DNA from: Canna indica
Lineage: Eukaryota; Streptophyta; Magnoliopsida; Zingiberales; Cannaceae
DNA length: 64,000 bases
Direction: 5' to 3'
Assembly: GCA_034359265.1 (NCBI GenBank)
Contig: CP136890.1
Location: 91,475,501 to 91,539,500 of the forward strand
Of this stretch, positions 1-11,420 are shown in pieces; the stretch's first letter is position 1, and each line of letters starts with the position of its first letter. Position numbers and translations under genes: made by a program. A model generated the notes under the pieces. The model had not been told where the DNA came from. It saw only the letters and a list, made by a program, of their open reading frames with translations, and made no database searches.

Positions 1-3000
1 GACGAGGATCCGGAACTTGAAGCCGGCATCCGAGCTTCATTGGAGCATGCTGAATTCGAACGAGAACGGATGTATTATCCCGGATCTCAATTCGAATATG
101 GCGGCGGCAGTGGCAGCGGTGGCATAAGCAGCGTCGGCTCAACTTCGGCTGCCGGAGCAATGGACCGAAGCGGTCCAATTCCCTCCGGTCCTTATATTGG
201 TCGGAGTTCTAGCATGAGAGGACCTCAAACTCAGAGCAGAGGAAGCAGCAGAGGAGGCCTTCGTGGATTCTTCACAAACCTCGGAGCAAGTGGTAGGAAA
301 ACTAATATTAATGTTTCTGATCTTGATCCCAGGGCATTTCCTCCTCCATCAGCAAAGCAACCACGTATAGACGATATGTACGGCAAGTCGAAGAAGTGGG
401 AGTTGGGAAGAGCCATCTCCAAATGGTTCTATTTCAGCCGGATTCCCGCAAATGCAGCCAACAACCCATACTACCGAACCATGGTGTCTACCATCCAAAA
501 GGTAGGCCCAGGTATTGCCCCTCCAACTCCCTATGAAATTTCAGGTCCTTACCTAGAAGCGGAGGTCGAAGAAATAAAAACCTGGATCGATGGAATCAAG
601 CGACAATGGGGGGAGTACGGATGCAGTTTGATGTGCGATAGCTGGACCGGGCCAACCCGAATGAGCATCATCAACTTCCTCGTCTATTGCAACCGGAGAG
701 TTGTTTATCACAAGTCGGTGAACTCGTCCGATGAAATCCATGACGCTTACTACATCTCGAAGTTGATGACGGAGGTGATCGAGGAGATTGGACCTCAGAA
801 CCTTGTTCAAGTTATAACCGACAACGGAGCCAATTTCAAAAAGGCAGGTGAGATAATTGAACAAGATTATCCTCACATATGTTGGACTCCATGTGCAGCC
901 CATTGTGTAGACCTAATGATGAAAGATATCGGTGATATACCGATGGTGAAGTTGACGGTAAAGAAGGCGCAACAAATTACCCGCTTCATCTACAACCATA
1001 CATGGGTACACGCCCTAATGAAAAAATTTACAGAAGGTAATTTATTAATTTTAAAGTAATTTCTAATATTTATTTATTAATTAGTTTATCATAAATATTT
1101 ACTAATGATAATTTCATATTTTAGGTGAAATTCTTCGACCGGGAGCGACTCGTTTTGCAACCACCTTCATCGCATTAAGGTCACTCCAACAAAAAAAGGC
1201 GGCCCTTAGAACCATGTTTACAAGTGAGGAATGGACTTTATCAAGATATGCTGGAAAAGCCGATGGAAAACAAACAGAGAAGTTCATCCTCAACACGCAT
1301 TTCTGGGATTGCATCGCAGAAATAGTCGTCGCCGTAGAACCTTTGTACAAGGTTCTACGACAGGTGGATATGGAAAAGACGCCTTAAATGAGTCATCTTT
1401 ACCACTACATCCACCAAGCACAAGAAGAAATCAAGAGGGGTATGATTTCTCCTGCCAAGTATGAACCATTCATCAAAATTATCTCCGAGAGATGGGATAA
1501 TCAAATGAGCCGTGACATACACATCGCAGGTATTTTTTATTTAATATTCAAAAATTATTTAAATTGAATTCATTATGCTTAATTACTTATTCATTATGCT
1601 TAATTTTTTATAGGGTATTATTTAAATCATTCATACCAATACCGGTATAATCTTGGAATGGTCGATAGTTTGTTATATCCCCTCCGCAAGGTCATACAAC
1701 GAATGTCGGGATCCAACCAAGAAGCGGCACAAGCTCTCAATGAATTAAAATGGTTCCGCGATGCAACTGGCAATTTCGGAGATTCATTTGCAATCTCCAT
1801 CCGAGATACTATGGATCCAGGTAGATAGATTTTCTTTGTCAATTTATTTATCAAAGATAAAATCCCGTTACTAATATTAATTTTAAATTTGCTGCAGTTG
1901 AATGGTGGTTGCAATTTGGAAACGAATCTCTAACTCTTCGAAAGATTGCAACACGCATCCTCTCGCAAACCACATCATCAAGTGGATGCGAGAGGAATTG
2001 GTCGACCTTCGCCTTGATTCATACGAAGCCGCGCAATCGCCTTTCGTACGCCCGATTAGAGAAGCTCGTATATGTTCATTATAACATGCGACTTCGAATG
2101 CGGGCGTCACGGAACGAAGATAGAGAAATTCTACATGTAGATCCGTTCGATGTCGAGTTCGTCCAAGGCAATGCAGACCCAATAATTGATTGGTGGAGTG
2201 CAATGGAGACTGACCCGCCTCTTCTTAATGAACCTCAACCAGGCGAACCACCTCGGCCTGCACCAATTATATCTGATGCTATTGAGTCCGAGAGTCAACC
2301 AGAAGACACGTACAGTCAAGTTCTTGAGAGGGACATGAACTTTGCTCCCTTGGACTCTCAACGAGTTCGACGAGTAAGACGACGATCCACGTCCGACTCT
2401 CCACCTTCACAATTAAAGGGAAAGAAGAAGGCACCTTCACCTTCACCTTCAAAGGCAAAAGGCAAAGGGAAAGGGAAACGACCAATTGATCATTTGGACG
2501 TGATTGCAGAAGCGGAAGAGGACGAAGAAGACGAGCCCTCGGTTCGTAGCAGTAGCAGCACAGAAGACGGAGGAGATGATGATGGAGCTGGGGAAGAAGA
2601 CACTGTCGTACCATCAACACTGGCACCTACCGATCTGTGGACGAATGAGCAATACTTCGACCACTCCACCCAAGATCAGGATCACGGTGCTAGAACTAGA
2701 CAAACAACTCGGGTGTATGAGATGAAAGGCCGGCGTCGAGGAGGTGGACCGACAGCTTTGCAAGATTACCACCACGATATGATGAGTAGCTTGCAAGAAG
2801 TTTCCGAATCAACCCACTCCGCATCAAGTACCTACTCAACTGATGATACAGAGACTAGTTCTTGGACGTTCAACAAAGAAACACTGATGGGTATGTGGTA
2901 TAATGGATACCAAGACATGATGACATGGGATCATTTTCAGATATGGGCATTGCAGACTTACGGTGTTGACCTTAGTCGTGTATGTCCCCAAGATATGTAC

Positions 3001-3033
3001 GAGTACGATGGACGTCATTCGTCCGCATTTTAA
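1..3033 (+). pseudogene. hAT transposase copy A (DUF659 + hAT dimerisation), 5' end outside window
   Basis: Exons inferred from GT-AG borders and alignment to copy B: <1-1036, 1125-1529, 1614-1820, 1898-3033. The frame is open from base 1. Order of parts: Ser/Gly-rich linker; DUF659-type core with MCDSWTGPTR and VITDNGANF, which probably carries catalytic acids; CAAHCVDLMMKDIG; an RWDNQM segment; and the C-terminal hAT dimerisation motif SGCERNWSTF. About 340 acidic, low-complexity residues follow and end in YDGRHSSAF. One in-frame TAA at 1385-1387 replaces a CAA that copy B keeps, after MEKTP. The reading frame is otherwise preserved across all introns. Family knowledge: hAT enzymes excise and reinsert DNA and leave 8-bp duplications. 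This copy should not make full-length protein. Confidence 0.85.
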
Positions 3034-3121
3034 ACATTGTATTCATGTATTTGACGTTTGGATATGAAATTTAAGTATTTCTTGATCAATCATAGGTTAT
3101 TGGAGTTATTTTTAGCACAAA

Positions 3122-3262
3122 ATCAAAAAAAAAAAAAAAAAAAAAAAAACCTCGGTATGCCATTTACGTACCGGACAACCGGTACCGTACCGTACCGACA
3201 CACGGTACGGTCCGGTATGGATAATGCATACCGGCCGTTTTTTTTTTTTTTTTTTTTTTTTT
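3122..3262. repeat. Fusion junction of the two hAT 3' ends (A-tract / palindrome / T-tract)
   Basis: An A-run (3125-3149), about 90 bp of alternating GGTAC/GTACC motifs, then a T-run (3239-3263). Compared with the 3' end of the related element at 14350-14428, the right arm (copy B, read on minus) matches through ..GTGTGTCGGTACGGTACGG and then stops before the terminal TATTTTAAACCATG. The left arm (copy A) stops earlier, after GTACCGGACA. Both native 3' termini are therefore missing, and the arms abut directly. The unit can form a long hairpin. The short lysine- or phenylalanine-rich open frames here come from the A/T runs. Confidence 0.65.
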
Positions 3263-3345
3263 TGAAGAACTAACTCCAATAACACATAACTGATGAAGAA
3301 ATGCTTAAAATTAATATTCAAATGTCAAATACAAGAATACAATTT

Positions 3346-6300
3346 TTAAAATGCGGACGAATGACGTCCGTCGTACCCATACATATCTTCGGCTTCGGGA
3401 CATACACGGCTAAGGTCAACACTATAGTTCTCTAATGCCCATATTTTGAAATTTTCCCACGGCATAATGCCTTGGTATCCATTATACCACATTGACATTA
3501 GCGTTTCTTTGTTGGGTTTCCAAGAACTAGATCCTGTATCATCAGTTGAGTAGGTACTGGATACAGAGTAGGTGGATTCAGAAACCTCTTGCAAACTACT
3601 CATCATATCGTGATGGTAATCTTGCAAAGCTGTCGGTCCACCTCTTCGACGCGAGCCTCTCTTCTTGTACACCTGAGTTGTTTGTCCGGTACTAGCACCA
3701 CGGTCATCATATTGGCTGGCGTGATCGAAGTATTGCTCATTTGTCCATGGATCATCATATGGCAATGTTGATGGCACGACGGTGTCTTCTCCACCAGCTC
3801 CATCATCATCATCATCTCCTCCGTCTTTTGTGCTGCTACTGCTATGAATGGAGGGTTCGTCTTCTTCGTCCTCTTCTGCTTCTGCAATCGCTTCCAAAGG
3901 ATCAATTGGTCGTTTACCTTTGGCTTTGCCTTTTGCCGTTGAAGGTGTTGCCTTCTGTTTTCCCTTTGATCGGGAAGATGGAGAGTCTGATTTGGATCGG
4001 CGTCTTGCTTGCCGAATTCGTTGAGAGTCCAAGGGAGTAATGCCTATGTCTTCTGGTTGGCTCTCAGACTCAAGTGCATCAGATATAATTGGTGAAGGCT
4101 GAGGTGGTTCGCCTGGTTCATCAAGAAGAGGCTAGTCGCTCTCCATTGCACTCCACCAATCAATTATCGGGTCCGTATCATCTTGGACGAACTCAACATC
4201 GAACGGATCTACATGTCGAATATCTTCGTTTTGTAATGTCCGCATTCGAAGCCGCATGTTGTAATGAACATATACTAGCTTCTCTAATCGGGCATATGAA
4301 AGCCGATTGCGCGGCTTGGTATGAATTAAGGAGAAGGTCGACCAATTTCTCTCGCATCCACTTGCTGATGTGGTTTGCGAGAGGATACGTGTTGCAATCT
4401 TCCGAAGAGTTGGAGCTTCGATTCTAAATTGCAACCACCATTCAACTGCAATAGATTTAAAATTGATTTTAGTAACGAGATTACCAATTTTATAATTAAT
4501 AAATAAATTGAAAAAAATTATATCTACCTGGATCCATAGAATCTCGGCACGATATTGCAAATGGATCTCCGAAATTGCCACTTGAATCTCGAAAATATTT
4601 TGATTCATTTAGAGCTTGCGTCGCTTCTCTGGTTGTTGCCGACATTCGTTGTATGACCTTGCGAAGCGGATATAAGAAACTATTCGTCGTTCCAAGATCA
4701 TATCGATACTGGTATGCGGGATTCAAATAATACGCTACAAAAAATTATCAATTTAATAAGTAATTTAGCATAATGAATTAAAATTAAATAAATTTTAGAA
4801 AATTAAATAAAAAATTACCCGCGATGTGTATGTCACGACCCATTTGATCCTCCCACCTCTGGGAGATAATGTCGATGAAGGGTTTATACTTGATCTCCGA
4901 AATCAACACCCTCTTGATTTCTTCTTGTGCTTGATGGATGTAGTAGTAGAGATGACCCATTTGAGGCGTCTTTTCCATCTCCACCTGTTGTAGAACCTTG
5001 TACAATGGTTCTACGGCGACGACTATCTCCGCAATGCGATCCCAGAACCGCGTGTTGAGGACGTTCTTTTCGGTTTGCTTTCCATCATTAGTTCCGACAT
5101 ATCTTGATGTAGACCATTCCTCACTTGTAAACATTGATCGAAGGCCCGCCTTACGTTGTTGGAGCGACCTTAATGCGATGAAATTGGTTGCAAAACGAGT
5201 CGCTCCCGGTCGAAGAATTTCACCTAAAATATGGAATTATTATTAGTAATTATCACCTAAACTAATTAATAAATAAATACTATAAATTATTTTAAAAAAA
5301 TACCTTCTGTAAATTTTCTCATAAGGGCGTGTACCCATGTGTGGTTGTATATGAAGCGCGTAATTTGTTGCCCCATTTTTACCGTCTTATTGACCATCGA
5401 TATATCACCGATATCTTTCATCATTAGGTCTACACAATGCGCTGCACATGGAGTCCAATATATGTGAGAATAATCCAGTTCAATTATCTCACCAGCCCTT
5501 TTGAAATTAGCTCCATTGTCGGTTATAATTTGAACAAAGTTCTCGGGTCCATTCTCCTCGATCACCTCCTTCATCAGCTTCGAGATGTAGAGAGAACTAT
5601 GGACTTCATCGGATGCGTTCACCGACTTGTGATAGATAACCCTTCTGTTGCAATAGATGAGGAAGTTGATGATGCTCATTCGGGTTGGACCGGTCCAACT
5701 ATCGCACATCAAAGTGCATCCGTAATCCCCCTATTGTCGTTTGATTCTGTCGATCCATTGATTTATTTCCTTGACATCTTCTTCAAGGAAAGGTCCTGAA
5801 ATTTCATACGGAGTTGGAGGGGTAATACCTGGGCCTACCTTTTGGATGGTAGACACCATAGTTCGGTAGTACGGGTTGTTGGCTGCATTTACGGGAATCC
5901 GGCTGAAGTGGAACCATTTGGAGATGGCTTTTCCCAACTCCCACTTCTTCGACTTGCTGTACATATCGTCTATGCGTTGTTGCTTTGCCGATGAAGGAGG
6001 AAATGCCCTGGGATCAAGATCAGAAATATCAACATTAGTTCTCCTACCACTTGCTCCGAGGTTTGTGAAGAATCCACGAAGGCCTCCTCTGCTGCTTCCT
6101 CTGCTCTGAGTTTGAGGTGCTCTCATGCTAGAACTCCGACCAATATAAGGACCGGAGGAAATTGGACCGCTTCGGTCCATTGCTCCGGCAGCCGAAGTTG
6201 AGCCGACGCTGCTTATCCCACCGCTGCCACTGCCGTCGCCATATTCGAATTGAGATCCGGGATAATACATCCGTTCTCGTTCGAATTCTGCATGCTCCAA

Positions 6301-6657
6301 TGAAGCTCGGATGCCGGCTTCAAGTTCCGGATCCTCGTCGTTATCGCCACCTCGAGCCTCATAATGGCCACCGCTGACATCTTGGGTAGCTCGTCGGTCG
6401 AACTTGGCTTGTTGAGCTGCAGTCTTAAGACGTTCCTCCTTCTTGTTGTTGAGTTGCGCTTTGAACACCTTCCGAACTTCGGGCGGTACTTTGGCGCAAT
6501 TGACGACGTCGGGATATCCTCCGGCCAAGTGTTGCTTCAATCGAGTGATGCCTCCACCACGTGAAATCATATTACAGTGCTGGCATTGCCAGTGATGAGC
6601 CTTCTCCAACCGAGTACCGTGTTGCCATGCGGGGTCGGGTTGAGATTTCGGCGCCAT
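3346..6657 (-). pseudogene. hAT transposase copy B (BED finger + DUF659 + hAT dimerisation), two nonsense codons
   Basis: Exons on minus: 6657-5304, 5223-4819, 4734-4528, 4445-3346. They sum to 3066 bp, a 1021-residue frame. The start is the ATG at 6657-6655 (MAPKSQPDPAW), because a TATA box lies about 100 bp upstream. Residues 23-54 hold a BED-type finger (W23, C25, C28, H43, C54). A Gly/Ser linker, the DUF659 core (MCDSWTGPTR, IITDNGANF), the dimerisation segment (SGCERNWSTF) and an acidic, low-complexity tail follow. Two in-frame stops break it: TAG at 5731-5733, where copy A has TGG, and TAG at 4132-4134, where copy A has a proline-rich run. Without them the frame is complete. Compared with copy A it shows the missing N-terminus. 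Confidence 0.88.
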
Positions 6658-6757
6658 TTCGATAGAATTTCGACGTAGAAAAATTAATAAAGAGAGAGAT
6701 TGAGAGATTGAGAGTTTAGACGGGTGAGTGAGGATGAAAGAAGGGTGTTTTGGGGGC

Positions 6758-6765
6758 TTTATATA
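6758..6765 (-). promoter_or_regulatory. TATA box of hAT copy B
   Basis: On minus the sequence reads GGGGCTATATAAAGCC, about 100 bp upstream of the ATG at 6657. This is a standard plant TATA position with room for a short leader. Confidence 0.6.
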
Positions 6766-6789
6766 GCCCCAAAACAACCCAAATGTATC

Positions 6790-7083
6790 CCAAACGGCTC
6801 TATAGCCGTTTGGGATCACTATTGATCATACAGGGCTGTCGGCCACAGAGCCGTTGGCAACGCCAACGGCATTGCGGTGACATACCACCCGGTATCGCCC
6901 ATACTGGGCGGTATGAGCATATACCGCCCATACCGGGCGGTATATCGCATCATACCGCTATATACCGCTCGGTATACACAGTATACCCGGTTTTTTTCAA
7001 AACCGGGTATATCGAATACCGGGAAACTCAAAAACCGGTATATACCGGCCGGTATATACCATTTCGGGCGGTATTTTAAACCT
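6790..7083. repeat. hAT 5' subterminal motifs and right outer terminus
   Basis: Dense copies of CATACCGGGCGGTAT, GGTATACC and AACCGGTATA in both orientations, ending in GGGCGGTATTTTAAACC. Clustered subterminal motifs are normal in hAT elements, where transposase binds. The palindrome around CGGCTCTATAGCCG (6798-6811) recurs as AACGGCTCTTAAAAAGAGCCGTT at 14151-14173, in the small element related to this one. Confidence 0.6.
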
Positions 7084-7085
7084 TA

Positions 7086-7214
7086 AGTAGCGCCATTTCC
7101 GCCATGGCGGATGGCGGACGCCACACAGCGCCACACAAAAACCGCAACATTACGGTTTTTGTGTGGCGGATCTAGCAAAATCCGCCACGCCATGGCCGCT
7201 ATTTGACAACACTG
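7086..7214. mobile_element. MITE fragment (GTTGTCAAATAGCGG terminus), cut by the hAT composite
   Basis: The right end reads on minus AGTGTTGTCAAATAGCGGCC, a terminus typical of plant hAT-like MITEs (recognised from memory). The interior is a near-perfect hairpin, with CGCCACACAAAAACCG and its inverse around 7128-7168. The left end keeps the GGCGCTA side but lacks the outer dozen bases, and the hAT terminus TTTAAACC is joined there instead. It sits inside the 3' LTR of copia-1, so it inserted after that element and was then truncated. Confidence 0.55.
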
Positions 7215-7312
7215 CTATATATAAGCCAGAAACATCATAAGCTAAGCCTAGGAACAATATAAGCTAACCTATACCAACAATAAATACAATATAAAAACTA
7301 TTATATTTAACA
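7215..7312 (-). repeat. copia-1 3' LTR, truncated
   Basis: Matches the 5' LTR at 12215-12313 from TGTTAAATATAATAG through CTTAGCTTATGAT to CTTATATATAG, with a few substitutions. It then breaks off at the MITE. The missing last ~40 bp (beginning GCCTTTTCTATGATT in the 5' LTR) must lie left of the window or be lost. Confidence 0.85.
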
Positions 7313-7321
7313 CTCCCCCTC

Positions 7322-10300
7322 AAGCTGGAGCGTTGATGTCAATCATGCCCAGCTTGTCACATAATAATTTGAACCAAGTCGAGTTGAGAGCTTTAGTAAA
7401 AACGTCAACAATTTGGTCCTGAGACGAGACATGAGGCGTGATAATCTTCTTGGAAAGAGCAGCATCCCGAATAAAATGACAGTCGACTTCAATATGTTTT
7501 GTTCTTTCGTGAAAGATCAGATTATTTGCAATATGAATGGCAGACTAGTTACCATAGTGCATCGTCATAGGCTTATCAGAAGAGAACCCTAGTTCTCCTA
7601 AAAAACTTTTGACCCACATTAGTTCACATGTGGTATGAGCCATGACCCTATACTCAGCCTCGGCACTTGAGCGAGCTACCACATTCTGTTTCTTACTCCT
7701 CCACGTGACCAGGTTTCCTCCAACATACGTGCAATACCCTGAGATGGATCTTCTATCACAGATGGACCCAGCATAATCTGCATCAGAGTACCCCCTCTAT
7801 TTTAATGTGGCCGTTTTTCCTGAGCCACAAGCCTTTACCAGGAGAACTCTTGATATAGTGTAGAATTTTTAACAGAGCATTCCAATGAGAATATTTCGAT
7901 TGATGCATGAACTAACTAACAACACCAACGGCGTAGGAGATGTCAGGATAAGTGACACTTAGATAAATAAGTTTCCCAACTAACTTTCTAAATCTCACAA
8001 GGTCCTCGAAGTCTTTGTCACCTTCAAGCTCAGGAGTAGCACCTGTATCAAGAGGTATACTGGCAGATCTGCATCCAAGCATGCCTACCTCACTCAAGAG
8101 ATCCATGACATATTTCCTCTGCGAAAGTACTACCTCTGTCTCATTATAGGCAAACTCAATAACAAGAAAGTACCTCGGACGGCCCAAATCCTTTGTCACA
8201 AAATATTTTTTCAGATGAGCTTTTACTGTCTCAATTTCATTGCTATCACTGCCAGTGAGTAAGATGTCATCCACATACACTGCAAGAATAACACAACCAG
8301 TAGATGTCTTTTTCATAAAAACAGAGTGATCAGATTTACATTCCTTTAGCCCAATAGTAGATGCAACTTTGTTTAGTTTGTCAAACCATGCCCGAGGACT
8401 TTGTTTTAGGCCATAAATTGCTTTCTTGAGGTGACACACTAGATTCCCCCCTGAGCAACATACCAGGAGGTTGCTCTACAAAGACAGTCTCACTCAAGTC
8501 CCCATATTGAGACTCAAGTCCCCAAAAAGAAAGGCATTCTTAACATCCATTTGATGCATGAGACAACCTAGATTTACGGAAAGAGATACAAGAATCCTCA
8601 CAGAGTTTAGCCGAGCCACAGGAGAAAAAGTCTCGAAGTAGTCTACGCTAAATTGTTGTGTGAAACCTTTTGCCACCAAGCGTGCCTTGTATCGTTCAAT
8701 GGATCCATCACTCCATCAGAAAGATATTTTAAGCTGAACACCCACTTACAAGCAACTGGTTTAGAGCCAGGAGGAGGTGAAACAAGTTCCCAGGTTCGTC
8801 TGGTTCTGAGAGCATCCATCTCCTCATCCATGGCACTCTTCCACTTAGGATGAAGCATAGCATCCTGGTATGTTCTAGGAATGGAAACAGAAGACAAGGA
8901 GAAAGCAAACTGACGAAGCGACGATGATAGATGAGCAAAGAATATATGATTGCTAATGGGATGAGCAGTACAATTCTGCTTACCTTTCCGTAAAGTAATG
9001 AGAAGGTCAACACTGGACAGAGGATCTTGAGAGTGATTCGGAGCTGGCAGAGTAGCTTGTTTGGAGAGTTCACCTATATCTTTATGTCTTATTTAATAGA
9101 CTAACAAGGGAGGAGCATGAGACAATGACTCATCGGAGTGATGGGTAATAGAAGGAAGAGGTGGAGGTAGGGGAACAGACTCCCAAGTATGAGATCCAGG
9201 ACTCGGCGTAGAGGTGAAGTAGGGAATATCTTCAAAAAAAGAGACATTAGCAGAGATAAAGAGTTTTTTTTAAATCGGGTCATAACAACAATATCCCTTT
9301 TGAGTGCGAGGGTATCCAATGAAGACACACTTCACAGCTCTAGGAGATAGTTTGTCATAACCTGGACCAAGATTATGAACAAAACATATGCAGCCGAAGG
9401 TTTTTGGAGAAATTTTAAATGGAGATTGTTTAGGAAACAAGACGGAGAATGGTGATCTATTCCCTAAAACAGATGAAGAAACACGATTAATAAGATGTAC
9501 AGCAGTGAGAACAGCATCCCCTCATAGATACCGATGAATATTCATGTGAAACATAAGTGTCCTAGCCACATCTAGAAGATGACGATTTTTGCTTTCAGCA
9601 ACATCGTTCTGCTGAGATGTGTAGGGACATGATGTCTCATGAAGAATACCATAGGAGGCACAAAAATTTACAAAATCAGACTGAAGATATTCGCGAGCAT
9701 TATCAATTCGAAGAATTTTAATGGAGGTGCCAACTGCCAAACTGATTTTTTATTTCAAGATAAAAGGTTTGAAAGACATGAAACACATCAGACCGATTTT
9801 TTAAAAGAAACACCCAAGTTATATGAGTGTGATCATCTATAAAAGTAACAAAATACTTGTATCCCAAACAACTCACTACAGGACTAGGACCCCAAATATC
9901 AGAATGAATAAGTTCAAAAATAGACTCTCTACGAGGGCTTGAGCTTTGTGGAAAGGGTACCCGATGATGTTTACCTAACTCACAAGGTTCACATTTGAAA
10001 GGAGAATAGAACACAGACTCAGGGATGGTGGACTTGAGCTTTTGAATAGAGGGATGGCCTAATCGACAGTACCATTGAAATGCAATGATGGAATGGTGGG
10101 CGACAGGAACGCATGTGGATAACAGGTAATTTCCTCCTGTTTCAGCTCCCCCACCAATTTTCCTCCTCGTCTCTAGATCCTGTATCACACAATGAGAAGA
10201 AAAAAAGTTACAAATCAATTATGACTTTTGGTAAGTTGACTAATGGAAAGTAGATTCACAGGAAATTTTACAAGATGAAAAACTCTATCTAATTTTAGAT

Positions 10301-10670
10301 AAATAGTGATTGTGCCAAGACCATGTATAGGAGAAGTAGAGCCATCGGCAATGCGAACATGTGGTGGGTTAAACTCAAGGTTATAGTTAGAGAAAAGATT
10401 CCTATTACCTAACATATGATTGGAAGCACCTGAGTCAAGAATCCAAGACATACCAGAAGAAGCAATAGCCGCAGTCCCAGAGGAGGAAGCCATGGCTAAG
10501 GAAGTGACTGTTTGCATGAACTTTTCATATTCAGACTTAGAGACACAAATAGTCTCCTCCTTTTGATTTTCACTGGTACTATTGTCGAGAGCTTGAGTAG
10601 ATATAGCAGCCTTAGCATGAGGAGGTTTTCCAAACTTTTGCCAGCACCTGTCCGGAGAATGATTGGTTCT
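7322..10670 (-). pseudogene. copia-1 pol: protease, integrase, reverse transcriptase, RNase H (broken)
   Basis: On minus, in order: aspartic protease WILDSGASNHM (near 10440); GAG-pre-integrase with the His-His-Cys-Cys finger (HPSIQKLKS.., CEPCELGKHH); integrase core with acids in HSDIWGP, RIDNAREY and VAESKNRH (10218-9522); reverse transcriptase from TWELV..ACKWVF (about 8800) through FLFGD.. to YVDD (near 8270); and RNase H (7911-7322) with ARSSAEAEYR and KHIEVDCHF. There are breaks: a 5-nt insertion near 10212-10216 shifts the frame just after QLTKSHN, and further frame changes occur at about 9520, 9230, 8690 and 8440. These proteins would process gag, copy the RNA and integrate the cDNA; this copy cannot encode them. 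Confidence 0.88.
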
Positions 10671-10742
10671 CCCTCAATGTATACACGGAGAAAAGAAATT
10701 TCTACCTCTCCCCCTTCCTCTAGTTCTACCACCACCATGACC

Positions 10743-11420
10743 CTAATGGCCTCTAACTCCGGCAATAAGTGCTGAGTTATCTCCTGTAGGAAAAGAGGCA
10801 GGAGGAGGATTGAGTTCAGTAACTCTCAGAATTCTGGCCATAGCATTTCTATAATCATGAATAGTATTATCTGCCATGAGCTGGGATTTGACATGATGGA
10901 GAGATGGTGGTAGAGCGGATAGGTACCTTGCAACAAGAAATTCCTCTCTTTGTTTTCTTTGTATTGAAATATCAGCGGTGAAAGGATAATATTCAATCAA
11001 TTCATCTGCTTTTCCTTTCAAGGTGGCATAGAACTCTTGAATTGATGCACCCTCCTCAAGTTTCATATTAAAAATATTAGAGTACAAGGTATAAACTCTG
11101 GAGATGTTTGTATCTTGAAAGTATGTTTCTTTAAGGGAATCCCACATGCTCTTAGTAGTATCAAGAAAAATAACTATTGAGCCAATCTGCGGTTCCAAAC
11201 TATTGATCATCCATGAGAGAACTGCATAATCATTTGCCTCCCAATCAGAATATTTTTCAATGTCGGCTGAGTCAAGAGGATCATCTTCAAGGTGTTTAAT
11301 CTTCTTTTGGGAACCACAGAAAACATGAAAAGCACGAGACCAGAGAATATAATTGGTACCATTAAGTTTGATAGAAGTACTCAGAGTTGCTGTTTTGGGA
11401 TCCACCATAGAGTTTGACAT
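10743..11420 (-). CDS. copia-1 gag (nucleocapsid-like), terminated before its zinc knuckle
   Basis: A 225-codon open frame from ATG 11420 (MSNSMVDPK). It shows the copia gag opening KLNGTNYILWSR and an IQEFYATLKGKADELIEY segment (UBN2 type). Gag forms the particle that carries retroelement RNA. The frame stops at 10743 after a Gly-rich stretch. The same frame then runs through a Gly/Arg-rich region to a zinc-knuckle remnant whose second cysteine is a TGA (10674-10676): CIH-stop-GRTNHSPDRC. The gag product would therefore lack its RNA-binding knuckle. Protease lies in the same frame downstream, as expected for a single gag-pol polyprotein. Confidence 0.8.
   Translation of the reverse strand: MSNSMVDPKTATLSTSIKLNGTNYILWSRAFHVFCGSQKKIKHLEDDPLDSADIEKYSDWEANDYAVLSWMINSLEPQIGSIVIFLDTTKSMWDSLKETYFQDTNISRVYTLYSNIFNMKLEEGASIQEFYATLKGKADELIEYYPFTADISIQRKQREEFLVARYLSALPPSLHHVKSQLMADNTIHDYRNAMARILRVTELNPPPASFPTGDNSALIAGVRGH

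Larger units (their letters stand above)
1..7083. mobile_element. Composite of two tail-to-tail hAT transposons (left end outside window)
   Basis: Two hAT transposase genes face each other: one on plus (1-3033), one on minus (6657-3346). They have the same four-exon structure, with exons 2 and 3 exactly 405 and 207 bp in both copies. The 3' flanks meet at about 3122-3262 with no ordinary 3' terminus between them. The right outer end (6819-7083) is rich in GGTAT/ATACC motifs and ends in CGGTATTTTAAACC. A small element at 13981-14428 ends in the same motif, which supports reading it as the hAT terminus. The left copy starts mid-gene at base 1, so about 1 kb and the left terminus lie outside and the flanking duplication cannot be tested. 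The copies differ at many positions, so they are not a fresh inverted duplication. Confidence 0.75.

Noticed and set aside
3058..3321. Small frames with poly-Lys and poly-Phe
   Set aside because: Created by the A and T runs at the hAT junction.
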